Part shown: positions 40,420 to 52,200 of the stretch, piece after piece
Layout: each line of letters starts with the position of its first letter
Position numbering within the stretch: position 1 is the first letter of the stretch
Source of the DNA: Lycium barbarum
Taxonomy: Eukaryota > Streptophyta > Magnoliopsida > Solanales > Solanaceae
Assembly (NCBI RefSeq): GCF_019175385.1
Contig: NC_083338.1
Location: 90,789,777-90,853,776 of the forward strand
Reading direction: 5' to 3'
DNA: 64,000 nt
Made by a program: the position numbers and the translations under genes
The notes under the pieces: generated by a model
The model's database searches: none
Seen by the model: only the letters and a program-made list of their open reading frames with translations
What the model was told of the DNA's origin: nothing

Positions 40420-40779
40420 AACAAAGAGTATCCTATATGAACCCATTTGTGTAATATTTCCTCTCCTTTCTGTTGTTCGTCTATGACTGATTGTTGTTCT
40501 TGCTGTTGACTTTCCCTATCGCTTCCCTATCCCTAATTCTATATTCTTCTATGATGATACTCAAAATCTTCACGATTAGATGCTTACTTTATGATTACCC
40601 CTTTCCCGAACATATCTCTTAGCCTGCTTATAACTATTTCCCCTGATACTGTCATTTCTATGCCCTGATTCTCAAATATGGTACTTGAGATTTATCACTA
40701 CAATTGTCCTTCTTATGTAACTTTCTAATTCCATGAATTGTTGACAAAATACACCTACCTGTATCAATTGCTTGATTTG

Positions 40780-41220
40780 CTAGTGCATTTGCCAGTTTGT
40801 TGCATTCTTTGATAATATATGTGTATCTAATTTGCTTGTTCCATGTTATTTTTCTAGCTTCGTCTACCCAATTTACAATATTCCATGGTGACTTTCATCC
40901 CTCTTCAAGAATCCTTTGTATGAGCTGTGAGTTTTTCTGCACTATAATGTTGTCTAGTTGCTTTGTGCTGCAATATCTCATAGCTTCAGCTATTGCAATT
41001 ATCCCAGTTTCATTGTTTGTAACATGCCCCATCTCCTTTGCTTGAGCCTACACCAAATCTCATGCTTATTCCCTTATATAGAAACCATAAGCACTCCTCT
41101 CATGATTTCCCCTGAAGCTCCATCAGTGTTGCATATGAGCCACCTTGATGGACGAAACTTTCATAATACCTTAGAAACCTTAAGTCCTGCCAACCCTCCC
41201 CCCCAACCCATATGCTAATC
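40780..41220 (-). pseudogene. LINE RNase H domain remnant
   Basis: Minus-strand text includes IAIAEAMRYC, LDNIIVQKNSQLIQRIL, SPWNIVNWVDEARK and ECNKLANALA, in the order seen at the C-terminus of plant L1 ORF2 proteins. A stop follows RILEEG. The longer plus-strand frames at 40797-41218 are its antisense shadow. Confidence 0.72.
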
Positions 41221-43682
41221 AAATCAGCCCATCTGTGTGGTATTTGCCTGATAGAAGGATTTCAAATGTGTACTAACCTATGGATTGTAGAATAAATCTG
41301 GTAAATACATCTCCCAAATTACCTTTCTCTCCCTGTTTGAGAGCAATTTTCCTCTTCCACAACTCCCAAATGATGATTTCTGGTACAACTTGATAGATTG
41401 TCTTTAACTTGCATATGACTAGAGACTACAATAATTTTATTATTCTTCGTTGTTGTTCAAGTCTTTTTATATTTATCCCTATAAATGAAGAAAAATAGGA
41501 CCAGGTCCTGTTAGCAGCATACGATGTGGCAAATTGATGTTGGGTTTTCTCCTTCACAAGATTGGAATATCACCAGCATCTAAAAGCCAAATTGTGTTTC
41601 ATTTTAATCAACACATCATCCACAGATAGCTAAAACTTCCAGCACCTCCACATGAAAAAGGATATTTTGAATGGAAGACCCTTAAACCACATATGTTTAT
41701 AGATCTCCTACTTTTGGCTTCTCAATCTCAAAAAATCCAAAGCTGATTTAACTGTGGACTCTCCTCTAGTATCTAGTGATCACCATGGTTGATCCATGCC
41801 CCTCTCCCACACTTGTGGTTTTATTGTACATATAATATGTTGGACAATATCTGTTGGAATTACTTAATTTTTTAGAATCTCATTCTCCACCCGTCACCAT
41901 TTTAACTAACACTTTGTGTATTACCACTATAATATATATCTTGTATGACATAGCACAAGGACGCCAACCCTGTCCAATTGTCAAACCAGAACTGAGAATT
42001 GCCCATATTCATTTCCCACCATATTTGATGCTCAAATATATCTCTTTCCTGCAACATCCTTTTCCATGTTTGGGATCCCTGCTTCCACTGAACAACCACT
42101 AGATTTTCCTCCTTACGGTACTTGTTGCTTAAAAAGGCACTCCATAAGTATGATTTAGTTCTAAATTTCCCTTAGATTTTACAATAAAGGGCCATAGATA
42201 CATCATGCAATGATCTAAAGCCTAAACCTCCTTCCAGTACTACCAAGCATAGATGAGGCATGAGGCTCAATGTCTACTCTTTCCTCCAATAGTATTACTC
42301 CAACAGTATTTAGTAAACATTCTATGCATCTGCTTTATCACACCCTCTGGTGGGTTTACTACCGATAGCAAATGAATTGGGATTATTTGCAAAACATGCT
42401 TAATCAACTGCTCTGCCCCTAAAAGACAACATCTTTCCTTTCCGAGATTGAAGTCTGTGACTTATTTTCACTAGAATATCATTGAAGAAATTATTTATCC
42501 TTCTACTGTAGTATATTGGGAATCCCAGGTATGTGAAGGGAAAGTCTTTCCTGCCAATTTTAGCAGCCACCTCAACTATAATACTCATAACTTCTGGAAC
42601 ATTGTGATGCATATAGACTGAACTTTTCTCCCTATTTATTTTTTGGCCTGATGTGTTCTCGTACTACCCTAGTGTCTCCATGATTAGTTGTAGAGATAGT
42701 ACATCAGCTATGGAAAATATAATCATATCATCTGCATAGGCCAAATGATTTACTTTAGGACTCCATTTAGGCATCCCAAACCCATTAAACTGTGGTATTT
42801 GATGAACAACATTACAATTCCTTGTCCAAACTTTAGCAACTAAAATGAAAAGAGTAGGAGAAAGAGAGTCCCTTGCTTAACTCCCCTTGATGAGTGCGAA
42901 ACCCCTTCTGTTGCCTATTTATCAATATAGAGTACCAGTTTTTACTTATGATTCTAAAAACCTTACTTATGATTGTAAAATCCATATCAATCAAACTCTC
43001 TGAAAAGTCCATTTACCTCAAGACCTTTGTTAAAAACAACCAAGAAACTCTATCATACGTCTTTGCCATATCTAACTTTAACTCCACATTCGCAGTCTTG
43101 GTCATCAGCCTTATGTGTGAAATAATCTCTTGAATAAGAAGTACATTTTAAACTATAGTTCTTCCTCTTATGAAATCAGATTGATTTAGAGATAAACTAT
43201 CACCAAGAAAAATCCACCAATCTTGCATGAATCAGTCTGGAAAATATTTCGTTCACAAAATTACTCAAATTAATTTGTGTCATAACTAAAAAATTGTTGA
43301 TCAATTTTTTTTTGGGTAATAAGACCAAGTTAGTGCGCGTAATATATCTAGGCAATTCACCACAACAAAAGAAAGCCTCCACAATATTTCTAGTATCCTC
43401 CCCTATGATTTCCCAGCAACTATGATAAAACAAATTTGTAAATCCATCTGGACCTCCAACACTCTCTGCATTTAGACTAAAAACATTGCTCTGAAATTTT
43501 TCTTGATCTGATATCCTAGATATTTCATCATCTTGCTTATCAAAGATCATTCTTGAAATATGATCCAAGATTTTAAACTCAGTAGGATCAGTTTCTTTAG
43601 TGAATTTCTCCCTAAAGAACCTGATTGCCTCTTCTACTATATCTTTATTTTTCACCATCCAATTACCATTTTGGCCTTGCAT
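41221..43682 (-). pseudogene. LINE reverse transcriptase remnant
   Basis: Frames 43682-43200, 42612-42400 and 42099-41902 are pieces of one protein. GGPDGFTNLFYHSCWEIIGED is the usual lead-in to the polymerase, GVKQGTL precedes the active site, and YADD is intact at 42727-42738. Then FPFTYLGFPIYYSRR and MLSFRGRAVD give the thumb-side region, and the tryptophan-rich DIFEHQIWWEMNMGNSQFW is the zinc-finger-like downstream region. It would copy RNA at a nicked target. Multiple frameshifts inactivate it. Confidence 0.9.
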
Positions 43683-44640
43683 CCACTTTAGCTACAACCT
43701 CTTCCTTCTGCCTTGAAAATGAGCATGAAAAAACCTAGTATTTCTGTCTCCATCCTTAAACCATTGCACTCCATCCTTTTGTTTTTGAAATTCCTCTTCT
43801 AGGTGAAGAAACCTATTCAAATCAGGTTGCACCCTACGAAGCCTCTCCCTATTGGCCGGTGTAGGTTGAGCTTCAAAATTTTATATCCTCCAAGGTGTTT
43901 ATCGCTTAGAAAATGTTTCAAAAAGTGGCCTTACTCCATTTACTTAAAGTAGCCTTTACTTTTTAAATTTTAAGTTAAAATAATGTAGAGGAATTTGCCA
44001 TGAAATCAACTTTCCAGTAATCCTCAACAGTCTCCTGAAAAGAATCATGCTTAATCCATAATTTTAAAAACTTTAAAAGCTATTTGATAGGTTCAACAAC
44101 ACCTTAATATGATATTAGCAATGGTGCATGATCAGACCCAGTTCTGACTAGGTGTGTGATATCAATACCAAGATATTTTCTTTTCAATTCTTGATTTCCC
44201 AAGCATCAATCCAGCCTTTTAAAAGTTGAATCTTTACCACTCTGTCCATTCCCTATGTATACTCATGCCCCTTGAATCCCAAGTCCCCACAATTTCGAAT
44301 GCATACTCTGAAAGCATGTATCTTACTGATTTTGACAGGCAAACCACCACATTTTTCCTTCTCAGATGCTTTGATTAAAGTCACCTCATACCATGCATGG
44401 AAGTGTCATATTTGTAACTGTCTATTCTAGTTCCTCCCAAAGTGCTAACCTTTCCACTTGAGTAGATTTAGAATAGGCCACAGTAATCACCAGTATGGAT
44501 TCTTATCCTTAATGTTGGATGTATCCTAAAATGGTTTCATTAATCCTATAGAACAGAAATTGTATCTTTGATGTATCTAGATTAATAATTTAAAAGCTTC
44601 CATTAATAGATCTAGTATTCCATATAATTACATTCATCAT
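43683..44640 (-). pseudogene. LINE AP-type endonuclease remnant
   Basis: I place the ORF2 start at the double ATG at 44640 (MMNVIIWNTRSING), which matches the usual opening of plant L1 ORF2. GDFNQ lies at 44371-44385 and GSDHAP at 44122-44139; both hold catalytic residues of the exonuclease-endonuclease-phosphatase fold. The frame has many stops. This enzyme would nick target DNA to prime reverse transcription. Confidence 0.85.
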
Positions 44641-44655
44641 GGAAAGTTAGATTTA

Positions 44656-45110
44656 TTAAAAGTTCTCCTTGTCCGTACCCCCTCCCTTAGGTGGGGCACT
44701 ATTCTCCCTTTGACTCTTCTTTTTGCTTGTGCCCATACCCCCATTCCACCATCTTTGGTGATAAGTCTCCTTCTCTAGCTCAATTCTTAATATTCTACTC
44801 AATGGTATGAACATGAAGATATTTCCCTTCCGGCTTCTCTGTGTGCCCTTGTGTGTGTGTTTCCATAGGGGCCACTTGCCATGTATCACCTTCAATAGTA
44901 TCTCCTGTAATCAATTGTCCTTCATTGTTCGATACCTCATTTATTTGCCTTGTATCATGGTGGTTCCCTGTATTTGCTATAGTAGTGGCTCTTTCACTCA
45001 ACTGTTCTTCATTGTTTGATACTTCTTTGCTTCTCCTTGTATCCTGGTTTTGTTTGACTGGTTGTGAAATATCTTCAGTAGGGATATTGGTATCCTTTTT
45101 TTTCTCCTTA
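44656..45110 (-). pseudogene. LINE ORF1 tail remnant
   Basis: Two overlapping minus frames (45001-44795 and 44895-44656) read as a hydrophilic, Glu/Thr/Lys-rich tail ending QRWWNGGMGTSKKKSQ. It sits just before ORF2, where the RNA-binding ORF1 protein would end. I see no zinc knuckle, so the assignment rests on position. Confidence 0.55.
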
Positions 45111-45192
45111 GCATTTTTTTCACCCTTTCATTCCTATGTTGTTCAGTTACAATCTTCCCTCGATATTCTCTTGTATTTTGTTTTCATCTTGG

Positions 45193-45378
45193 ACTGCTGC
45201 CTTCACACTTATGGTTGTTTGCTTTTTAGTATGAATAATGATTTCAGTATTAGCAACTTGCAGGTTTCACTACTTTCTATCACATACTGCTGCCTTCACA
45301 CTTATGGTTGTTTACTTTTTAGTATGAATAATGATTTCAGTATTAGCAATTTGCAGGTTTCACTACTTTCTGTCACAT
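45193..45378. repeat. 93-bp tandem duplication
   Basis: ACTGCTGCCTTCACACTTAT begins at 45193 and 45286. The two 93-bp copies differ at only about three positions. 93 is a multiple of three, so the plus-strand open frame 44841-45401 passes through both. Confidence 0.93.
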
Positions 45379-46459
45379 CCCAAACCTGGGCTTTGATGTA
45401 ACAAGGCACTCGGTGCCTGACTACATGTGACCGAGTGAACCACATGGCTTGCTGAATTAACATGAGACATGTACTGATATGGAATATAAGTTAAAAAATG
45501 AATAGTCTAAATAAAACATATGCCATCTTCACAATAATACAGAAAATATTGTTTTAAACGTAAGTTGGGAAAATATTGTAAAATATACTTGTGTTGCCCA
45601 CAAGCTAAAATTAACTGAATACTGAACATGACACACTAGCTAGTCTACGAAACCTTTGACATAAGTATAGAATACTGAAATGTTGCTGGGACAAGGCCCC
45701 AGCGAACCTGATTGTCCAACATGACCTAATTTCCTGAAAGTAAAGACAATGCCCCAAACTTAGTAGGGCTCACCAACTAACAGATACGATGATGTCCTTA
45801 CAAGCAGATCTGTTGTCCTGAAGAGTCAGTACCTCCATCACGAAATGCAGGCCCCGAGAAATAGGGACATAAGTACATTAGAATTATTCTTGTATGTAAA
45901 ACAACTAAAAGAATGATCTGTAAGTGGGGTGTTCAGGGAATGGGCAGCCCAGATCAATAAGATGGATAAATAAAGTAATGTAAAACTGAAACTGTAACTG
46001 TAACTGTAAGGTGTAAACTGTAACTGAATACTTCGAAGCTATAACTGTACCTAAAACCTGGACATGACCGTGATATGCTTGATCAAGCTGTAAACTTAGT
46101 AAAATATTTTAAGTGTGTAAATCTGTGGTAGAGCCTTAGTACAACTGACTGGTAATCCACTAAGTGTACGTGGTGTTTGGCCACTAACCCGACCAGCTGA
46201 GCCATCTCATACCTTTCCGGGGTATGAGACGTGAACATGACTTGAATAGATCATAAAATAACCTACAATTGGTAACATGAAGGAATAGTCCTAACTAGGC
46301 CGAGCGATCTTTATCCTACACTGGTATATGTAGTTTCAGGTTGTCTGAGCCTTATCGCTAATCTGTACTACTCCCAAAACATGATCATGGATAATAGGTG
46401 GCTTTTGAGCCCATAATTTTTAATAAATAATTTATAATAAATTTTATAACATGTATGTA
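45372..46459 (-). mobile_element. T11a: LTR fragment of a divergent family
   Basis: The left edge TGTCACATCCC parallels the TGTCACGACCC edge of other minus-strand LTRs. The sequence is otherwise unlike them except for the hairpin-4 block and the CAGTACnn...AAATGCAGGCCC region near 45825-45880. It ends in the left arm of an inverted repeat. Confidence 0.62.
45685..45703 (-). other. LTR hairpin 4, T11 copy
   Basis: GCTGGG (45685-45690) pairs perfectly with CCCAGC (45698-45703) across a 7-base loop. Two base pairs differ from GACGGG/CCCGTC of T2, both changed on both sides. Confidence 0.65.
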
Positions 46460-47205
46460 TAATATAGTTTTCATTGCATTCATACTTATATATTGGGAAC
46501 GGGTTGCGCGCCGCAACACACACGTACATAGATACATATATTGGACTGGGTTGCACGTACCGCAACACTGACTGGGATCGAGTTGCAAATTTCGCAACAC
46601 TGACTTGTTCGGGCTGTGCGCCGCAGTAGGTACATGGACCTCGCGGGTCACCCATGGGTCAAAGCTGTCGAGGCGACGAGATATTCCTCCCCCCCCCCCC
46701 CCCTCGAAGCGTATATGTATCATTGCATTTGCATTGCATTTATATTTCATTCGCTCATACATCTGATTTCTGGTAGTGGTCATTTATCATATTGTACGGT
46801 GCTCGTGAACATTGACTTCCTGGTTGGTTACTGATTTGAGATCGCTGTGTGCCTGATTAATATATATTTGGGAATTGATGAAATTCGAGGAGTAGATACT
46901 TTCTCCCAGGTTGAGACTTGAGGTTATAGAGTAACATTGTTGGCTGTACTAGTTTTTATGGTTATTCTAAGGGATTGTGGGAAACTTGGCAAGACTTGTG
47001 TTTAGGTTTTTTACTATAGGATATGATTCGGTTATTGATGTTCATGTACTTGAGTTGTTATTCTTGGGTTGTGTGGTGTGTATACCCGATTGTGAGCATG
47101 TCTATTCTTCAGTCTCTTTCCTTATATATATTAGCTAACTGTTGTCAGCCTATGATGCCTAGTCAGTACGTATTGTTTGTACTGATGCTACCATGCTACA
47201 TAAAG
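46460..47205. repeat. Left arm of a large inverted repeat (T11b)
   Basis: Reverse-complement match, with substitutions and small gaps, to about 47335-48065. Easily seen anchors are GACTTCCTGGTTGGTT (about 46815) against AACCAACCAGGAAGTC (about 47710), and AACTGTTGTCAGCCTATGATG (about 47135) against the text near 47380. The arm reads as an LTR on the plus strand. Confidence 0.85.
46690..46704. repeat. Poly-C tract
   Basis: About 15 consecutive C near the middle of the left arm; the other arm has only CCCC at the matching site. Confidence 0.85.
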
Positions 47206-47334
47206 ATAGGGATAGAGGAGTCTCCGGGTAGTGACTCGTCAGATGCTCACCCTAGATACTCGCAAGCCAGGCCTCTGAAATCAGTCTCGGGAAGTGGAAG
47301 TGGAACCCATCTCAAAACTCTACACCCTGAAAAT

Positions 47335-48065
47335 GAGTGTAGCAAGGTAGCATCAGTACAAACAACACGTACTGAGTAGGCATCATAGGCCGACAACAGT
47401 TAGTTAACATATATAAAAAAGAGACTGCAGAATAGACATGCTCAAAATCCGGTATACACACTACACAGCCCAATAATAACAGCTCAAGTACATGAGAATC
47501 AATAACCGAATCATATCCTATGGTGAAGCACCTAAACACAAGTCTTTCCAAGTTTCCCTCGATCCCCCAGAATAACAATAAAAACTAGCACAACCAACAA
47601 TGTTACTCTGTAACCTCAAGTCTCAACCTAAGAGAAAGTCTCTACTCCTCAAATTTCATCATTCCCAAACATATATTAATCAAGAACACGGCGACCTCAA
47701 ATCAAGAACCAACCAGGAAGTCAATGTTCATGAGAAACGTTCAATATGAGAGATGATCGCTACTAGAAATCAGATGTCTGAGTGAATGAAATATGAATGT
47801 AATGCAACGCAATGCAAATGCAATGATACACACACGCTTCGGGCGAAAATATCTCCCCACCTTGATAGTCATGACTCATGGGGGGCCCGCAATGTCCATG
47901 TACCTGCTGTGGCGCACCGGCTGATCCAAGTCGGTGTTACAGAACGTGCAATTCCATCCCAGTCAGTGTTGCCATACGTGCAGCCCGATCCAATATATGT
48001 GTGTGTGTGTGTGTGCGTTGCGGAACGCAACCCGATCTATGCATGCATGGTATCAATGCCAACAA
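47335..48065. repeat. Right arm of the large inverted repeat (T11c)
   Basis: Minus-strand orientation of the LTR seen in the left arm, with a spacer of about 130 bp between arms. Includes a TG microsatellite at 47998-48016. Confidence 0.85.
47998..48016. repeat. TG microsatellite
   Basis: TATGTGTGTGTGTGTGTGTGCG run within the right arm. Confidence 0.85.
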
Positions 48066-48586
48066 GAGCATATCAATGACAACCATGCCGCACATGGATG
48101 CATATCTAAATATCAAGATCAATATCAATTCCTTCCTCTTCACTAGTCAATAACCGACAACTGAGAGATTCGGGTTCACTACAACGAATAAGTCACTAAG
48201 TATTCATATCAATGTATCAGGAAATATGAGAATAAGTACACTACATAATATTAATAAATGATGACAACATATCAAATCAATCCAGCCACACAACAATACA
48301 CCTCTCGATATCAATAACAAGTCAAGTTCTTTCCTCTATCAAAGATAATACCAATAAGTGTGGGATAGCCATATCTCAATCACGATAAGATGACTAAGCA
48401 TCTAATATAATATTACACACGTGACAACAAGACAATAAATCACAACAAGGCAACAAACCGAAATCAAACATCAGCACCAACCTAGGAATCCATCCCAACT
48501 TCATACCCGAAGCCGTACATAATTTCTCCAACAATCACTAACTATTCATATGATTCGCTAACCGAACTCTACCCAAAAAGTAAACT
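48066..48586. other. Unassigned stretch between T11 and T12
   Basis: No gene seen. It is CAATA/ATCAA-rich text that resembles the promoter half of a minus-strand LTR and probably continues T11c. The switch to T12 LTR sequence is at about 48587. Confidence 0.4.
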
Positions 48587-49987
48587 GCCCGACCATATAG
48601 GTACGGTGTTATGCTGCCTGGCCATATAGGCACAGTGTTATCATCATTAGCCGGCGTCCAGGCCTCGCGCGTCCGGGGTAATCATCTCAAGCCGCCCACT
48701 GCAATGATGCTGCTCGGCCAGGTAGGCACGGTATAATCATACATCATCATATATAAGCCGCCCACCGCAGTTGTGCTGCCCGGCCATGTAGGCACGGTAT
48801 GAGAAAATACATATATATATAGCATGCATGAGATCCCAATTAAAAGCTACAACTCTATCGGAGTGACATAACGTTGGTAACCTCCGATGTATCATTATGG
48901 AATCATCACCATTGCTATATCTCACCTTGAAGGAACAACTATCATAAGGAGATATCAACAATAATGAACAAAATTAGTAATCATGTGACAAGCTCAATAG
49001 TATCATGAGAATATTAAGAACTTTAAGCTTTGTCCTTTCTAGAATGGAATCCATAATCATAATCATCATCTCTGTATGTCTCACTTTGAAGGTACAATAA
49101 CATAAGATGAGGCAAATTATCATAAATGTAATCAAGAATTATATGGTAAGCTCAATAATATCATGAAAACATCTCGAGCTTTAGACTTTGGTATCTCTAA
49201 ATGTAGAGTTATCATAAGAATCTTGAGAATGATAGAATTCTAGCATTATTAAGAGTAAGATTAATATGGATAGCATATATGGGATCCTAACATAGGAATT
49301 ATGCCTTTTGAAAGAAGGGGGTTAGCCTTACATACATTCACGTCTCCTTAACTGCTAACGTTTCCTCCTAAGCCCGCAAAAATCAACATTCAAGAGGATT
49401 CAAAACGAAATTAAGTCTTGAAAACATGCTTAAGTTCAAACTAGAGCGACTAAGAAGGCTGACGGAATTTGGGCAGCACTTCCCCTATTTCACCAACATC
49501 GACCATATGACAAAACAACTCCCAAACAACAATAACAACATACATAATATCACAATCAAGAAGTTATATTCAATTTAATCCTAAGTTTAGCCAAAATCCC
49601 CTTTTTGAGTTCACCTCATAGTGATCTTCTTCACTACACCATTCATGGCTTCTCCACTTTAATTCATTTCCTTTCTAAGGGATACTAAACCTTTACATCA
49701 ACAAAATCATAAGAATAGGATGAAGAACATACCTTATAGTAGTAGAATTTCACCTTACTCAACTCTCTCTTGAAGACCAATTTCACCACAACTTTGAAAG
49801 GAAGCAAGAACATTTGCCTCCTTGGATTTCCTTAAGGTTTTGATGTTTATTCTCTCTTTGGGTTATATAGAAAGGTGTGGAGTGATTGGGAACCTTCAAG
49901 AACTCTTAGGAAGCCTCTACAAAGGTAGGGAAATAAGTGTGGAATGTTGGAAAAGAAGTTGGGGTCAGTTGGGATTTAAAACGTGGC

Positions 49988-50006
49988 AAAATCACCCCCC
50001 CCCCCC
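49988..50006. repeat. Poly-C tract in T12 3' LTR
   Basis: ACCCCCCCCCC(G)ACC at the same LTR position as the C run at 57730-57745, so it predates insertion. Confidence 0.82.
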
Positions 50007-50023
50007 GACCCTACTTTGGGTAG

Positions 50024-50041
50024 AGTATGCGGCCGCATACT
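50024..50041. promoter_or_regulatory. 18-bp perfect palindrome, T12 3' LTR
   Basis: AGTATGCGGCCGCATACT. The matching site in the 5' LTR has rearranged into a different, larger palindrome. It lies about 470 bp from the LTR start, where T3 and T8 have their islands. Confidence 0.7.
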
Positions 50042-50505
50042 CCCTCCTCAGCTTAGGGATGATGTTGGGCAGTGAGGGCAGCCAAAAAGGTGAGTTTGCG
50101 GCTAGTTTTCTGCACATCAAACTCAGTTTGCAGCTCCAAACTAGACCACAAACTCCGACTTTTGCGAAAACGCGTCCTTTTCGATTCGTTTGACCTGCAA
50201 TCCTTATGGAACCTTCTTGGAACCTGTATAGAACTTCATTAACCATCTAAGGGGCTCTATATCTCTCCTTTGGAGTGATTCTAAGCAATGTGAAACTCAA
50301 ATGATATGACCTCTCTCCAAAAATGACTCAACCTCAACTTTCTCCGACGAACTTACTTCCATTGCCTCATATGACTCTGGAACCTTAAGGTGTACACTTA
50401 ACATTGTTAATTACCCTTCCTAACCTTATGAAAGTTTTGTGTCCACTTTAGGCTTTCATTGGTTTCCTCGTAAGGCAAACTTCATGGAATTTCCAAGGTA
50501 TAACA

Positions 50506-50525
50506 TTCCTCCCTCCTTAGAAACA
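50506..50525 (-). other. Polypurine tract, T12
   Basis: Minus strand reads TCTAAGGAGGGAGGAA directly before the TGTTATACC LTR start. Confidence 0.87.
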
Positions 50526-50688
50526 TTCGTCCTTGAATGTTAAACTCTTAAAGATTCTACAGAAATTTCACCAGAGTTTCCCCTATAACTTTACCACTAC
50601 CATCCTGTCACCACAACCCAGAATATATAATGCCTCACAGGGCTACAACAACATTATCAATATTGGCCACACACGACCAAGAAATCAT

Positions 50689-51012
50689 TCAAAGAAGCAT
50701 TACGTACCTAGGGATAATGGTGCCTCTGTCTAAAGCTCTTCTGGGGGTGGAAAGATCCGGATCCCTGGTCTTCATATCTTTCTCAGCTTCCCGAGTCATT
50801 TTCTTTCTATTATTGTTTCTCCATAGAACTTTAACCGAGGCTACGTCTTTGGTTCTGAGTCTCCGAACTTCCATATCTAGGATGGCAATGGGTACTTCTT
50901 CATAGGAAAATTTCTTAGTAACTTGAAAATCATCTACAGGCATAATTCTGGAAGAATCTTCAACGCACTTGCAAAGCATAGACACATGAAAAACTGGGTG
51001 GACTGACTCCAA
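50689..51012 (-). pseudogene. pol: T12 chromodomain remnant
   Basis: Frame 51012-50689 opens ESVHPVFHVSMLCKC, the conserved start of the chromovirus C-terminal tail. It continues through FSYEEVPIAILDMEVRRL and DVASVKVLWRN, the chromodomain core that would recognise modified histone tails. The aromatic and acidic positions after VLWRN are altered (KKMTREAEKD), so the end of the domain has drifted. Confidence 0.9.
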
Positions 51013-52200
51013 GTTCGAAGGTAGATCTAACTAATAAGCCACTTGGCCTACCTTGCGCACAATCTTGTAAGGCCCAATATACCGAGGGTTATGCTTTCCC
51101 GTCTTACCAAATCTCATCACACCTTTCATCGGCGACACTTTCAAGAACACCCAATTGTTAACTTGGAATTCCAAGTCTCATCGACGATTGTCTGCATAGG
51201 GCTTTTGACGACATTGAGCTAATAATAATTGATCTTGAATAAGCTTGATCTTTTCCACCTCTTGCTGGATCAAGTTTGGGCCCACTAACTTTGTCTCCCC
51301 TACTTCGACCCATCTAATTGGAGATCTACACTTCCTCCTATATAGAGCTTCATATGAGACCATTTGAATGCTGGAGTAATAACTATTGTTATATGAAAAT
51401 TCAATGAGCAGTAAATGATCATCCCAGCTACCTATGAAGTCTAATACACCTGCCCGTCGTATATCTTCGAGGGTCTGAATGGTGCGCTCAGCTTGCCCAT
51501 CAGTCTGTGGATGAAATTTTGTGCTAAGTCTTACATGAGTTCCCAAACCTTCTTGAAAGGACTTCCAGAAATTAGCGGTAAATTATGCTCTTCTATCGGT
51601 AATAATAGATACTGGAACACCATGGAGTCGTACTATTTCTCTGACATACACCTTTGCATAATGTTCAGTCGAGTACATAGTGCTGACCGATAGAAAATGG
51701 GCTGACTTCATAAGTCTATCTACAACTACCCATATAGAATCATACTTATGCTGGAAACGAGGCAAGCATGTAATGAAATCCATATTAATCACTTCCCATT
51801 TCCAAGTTTGAACTACGAACTCTGCTATATCTATCTTCATTCCGTCCCACCAATATATAGATTTGAGATCATGGTACATCTGTGTCACTCCTGAATGAAT
51901 AGAATGACAGGTATGGTGGGCTTCCTCCAGAATCTGTCGACGTAACCCCGCAACATAGGGAACACATAATCTTTCTTGATTCTTGAGAACTCTATCTGCA
52001 TAAATCCCAAAAGGTGACTTCTTCTTCTGAGGAAGTGTATCTCTGAAATGAATTAACTTAGGGTCCTCATATTGGCGCTTTGTCACGTCCACTACTAGAG
52101 ATGAAACAGCTAAATTACGGATAGTAACTCCCGCATTGCCCGAACCCATTAAGCGAACTCCTAGACTGGCTAGCTATTGAAGCTCACGAGCTAATTCCCT
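51013..52200 (-). pseudogene. pol: T12 integrase remnant
   Basis: Two main frames, 52149-51583 and 51546-51178, with a break at the DDE aspartate region. The core shows INMDFITCLP, VSIITDRRA with Arg where Gly is usual, a stop, then HPQTDGQAERTIQ. Downstream are YEALYRRKCRSPIRW and the basic linker. The zinc-binding part keeps GVTQMYHDLKSIYWWDGMK, but the HHCC cysteines are deleted or altered. GPY/F-like text continues toward 51013 with stops. Confidence 0.92.

Larger units (their letters stand above)
40420..45192 (-). mobile_element. L1: LINE (plant L1 type), degenerate
   Basis: Minus strand in order: ORF1 tail, ORF2 with endonuclease, reverse transcriptase and RNase H. The 5' end is lost against T11 or the 93-bp duplication. 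The 3' end is unclear because I see no poly-A tail, so the left limit is approximate. Coding frames are heavily broken, which makes it older than most LTR elements here. Confidence 0.87.
48587..50505 (-). mobile_element. T12 3' LTR, truncated
   Basis: Aligns with 56280-58265. The LTR start is at 50505 (minus strand TGTTATACCTTGG) next to the polypurine tract. The last 0.7 kb of the LTR, including the hairpin cassette, is missing at the T11 junction. Confidence 0.88.

Noticed and set aside
40797..41218. Plus-strand frames as a small membrane protein
   Set aside because: Antisense to the LINE RNase H region, which explains the composition.
44841..45401. 186-codon plus-strand frame with Cys/Leu-rich sequence
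   Set aside because: Antisense to the LINE ORF1 tail and inflated by the 93-bp duplication; no domain or start context.
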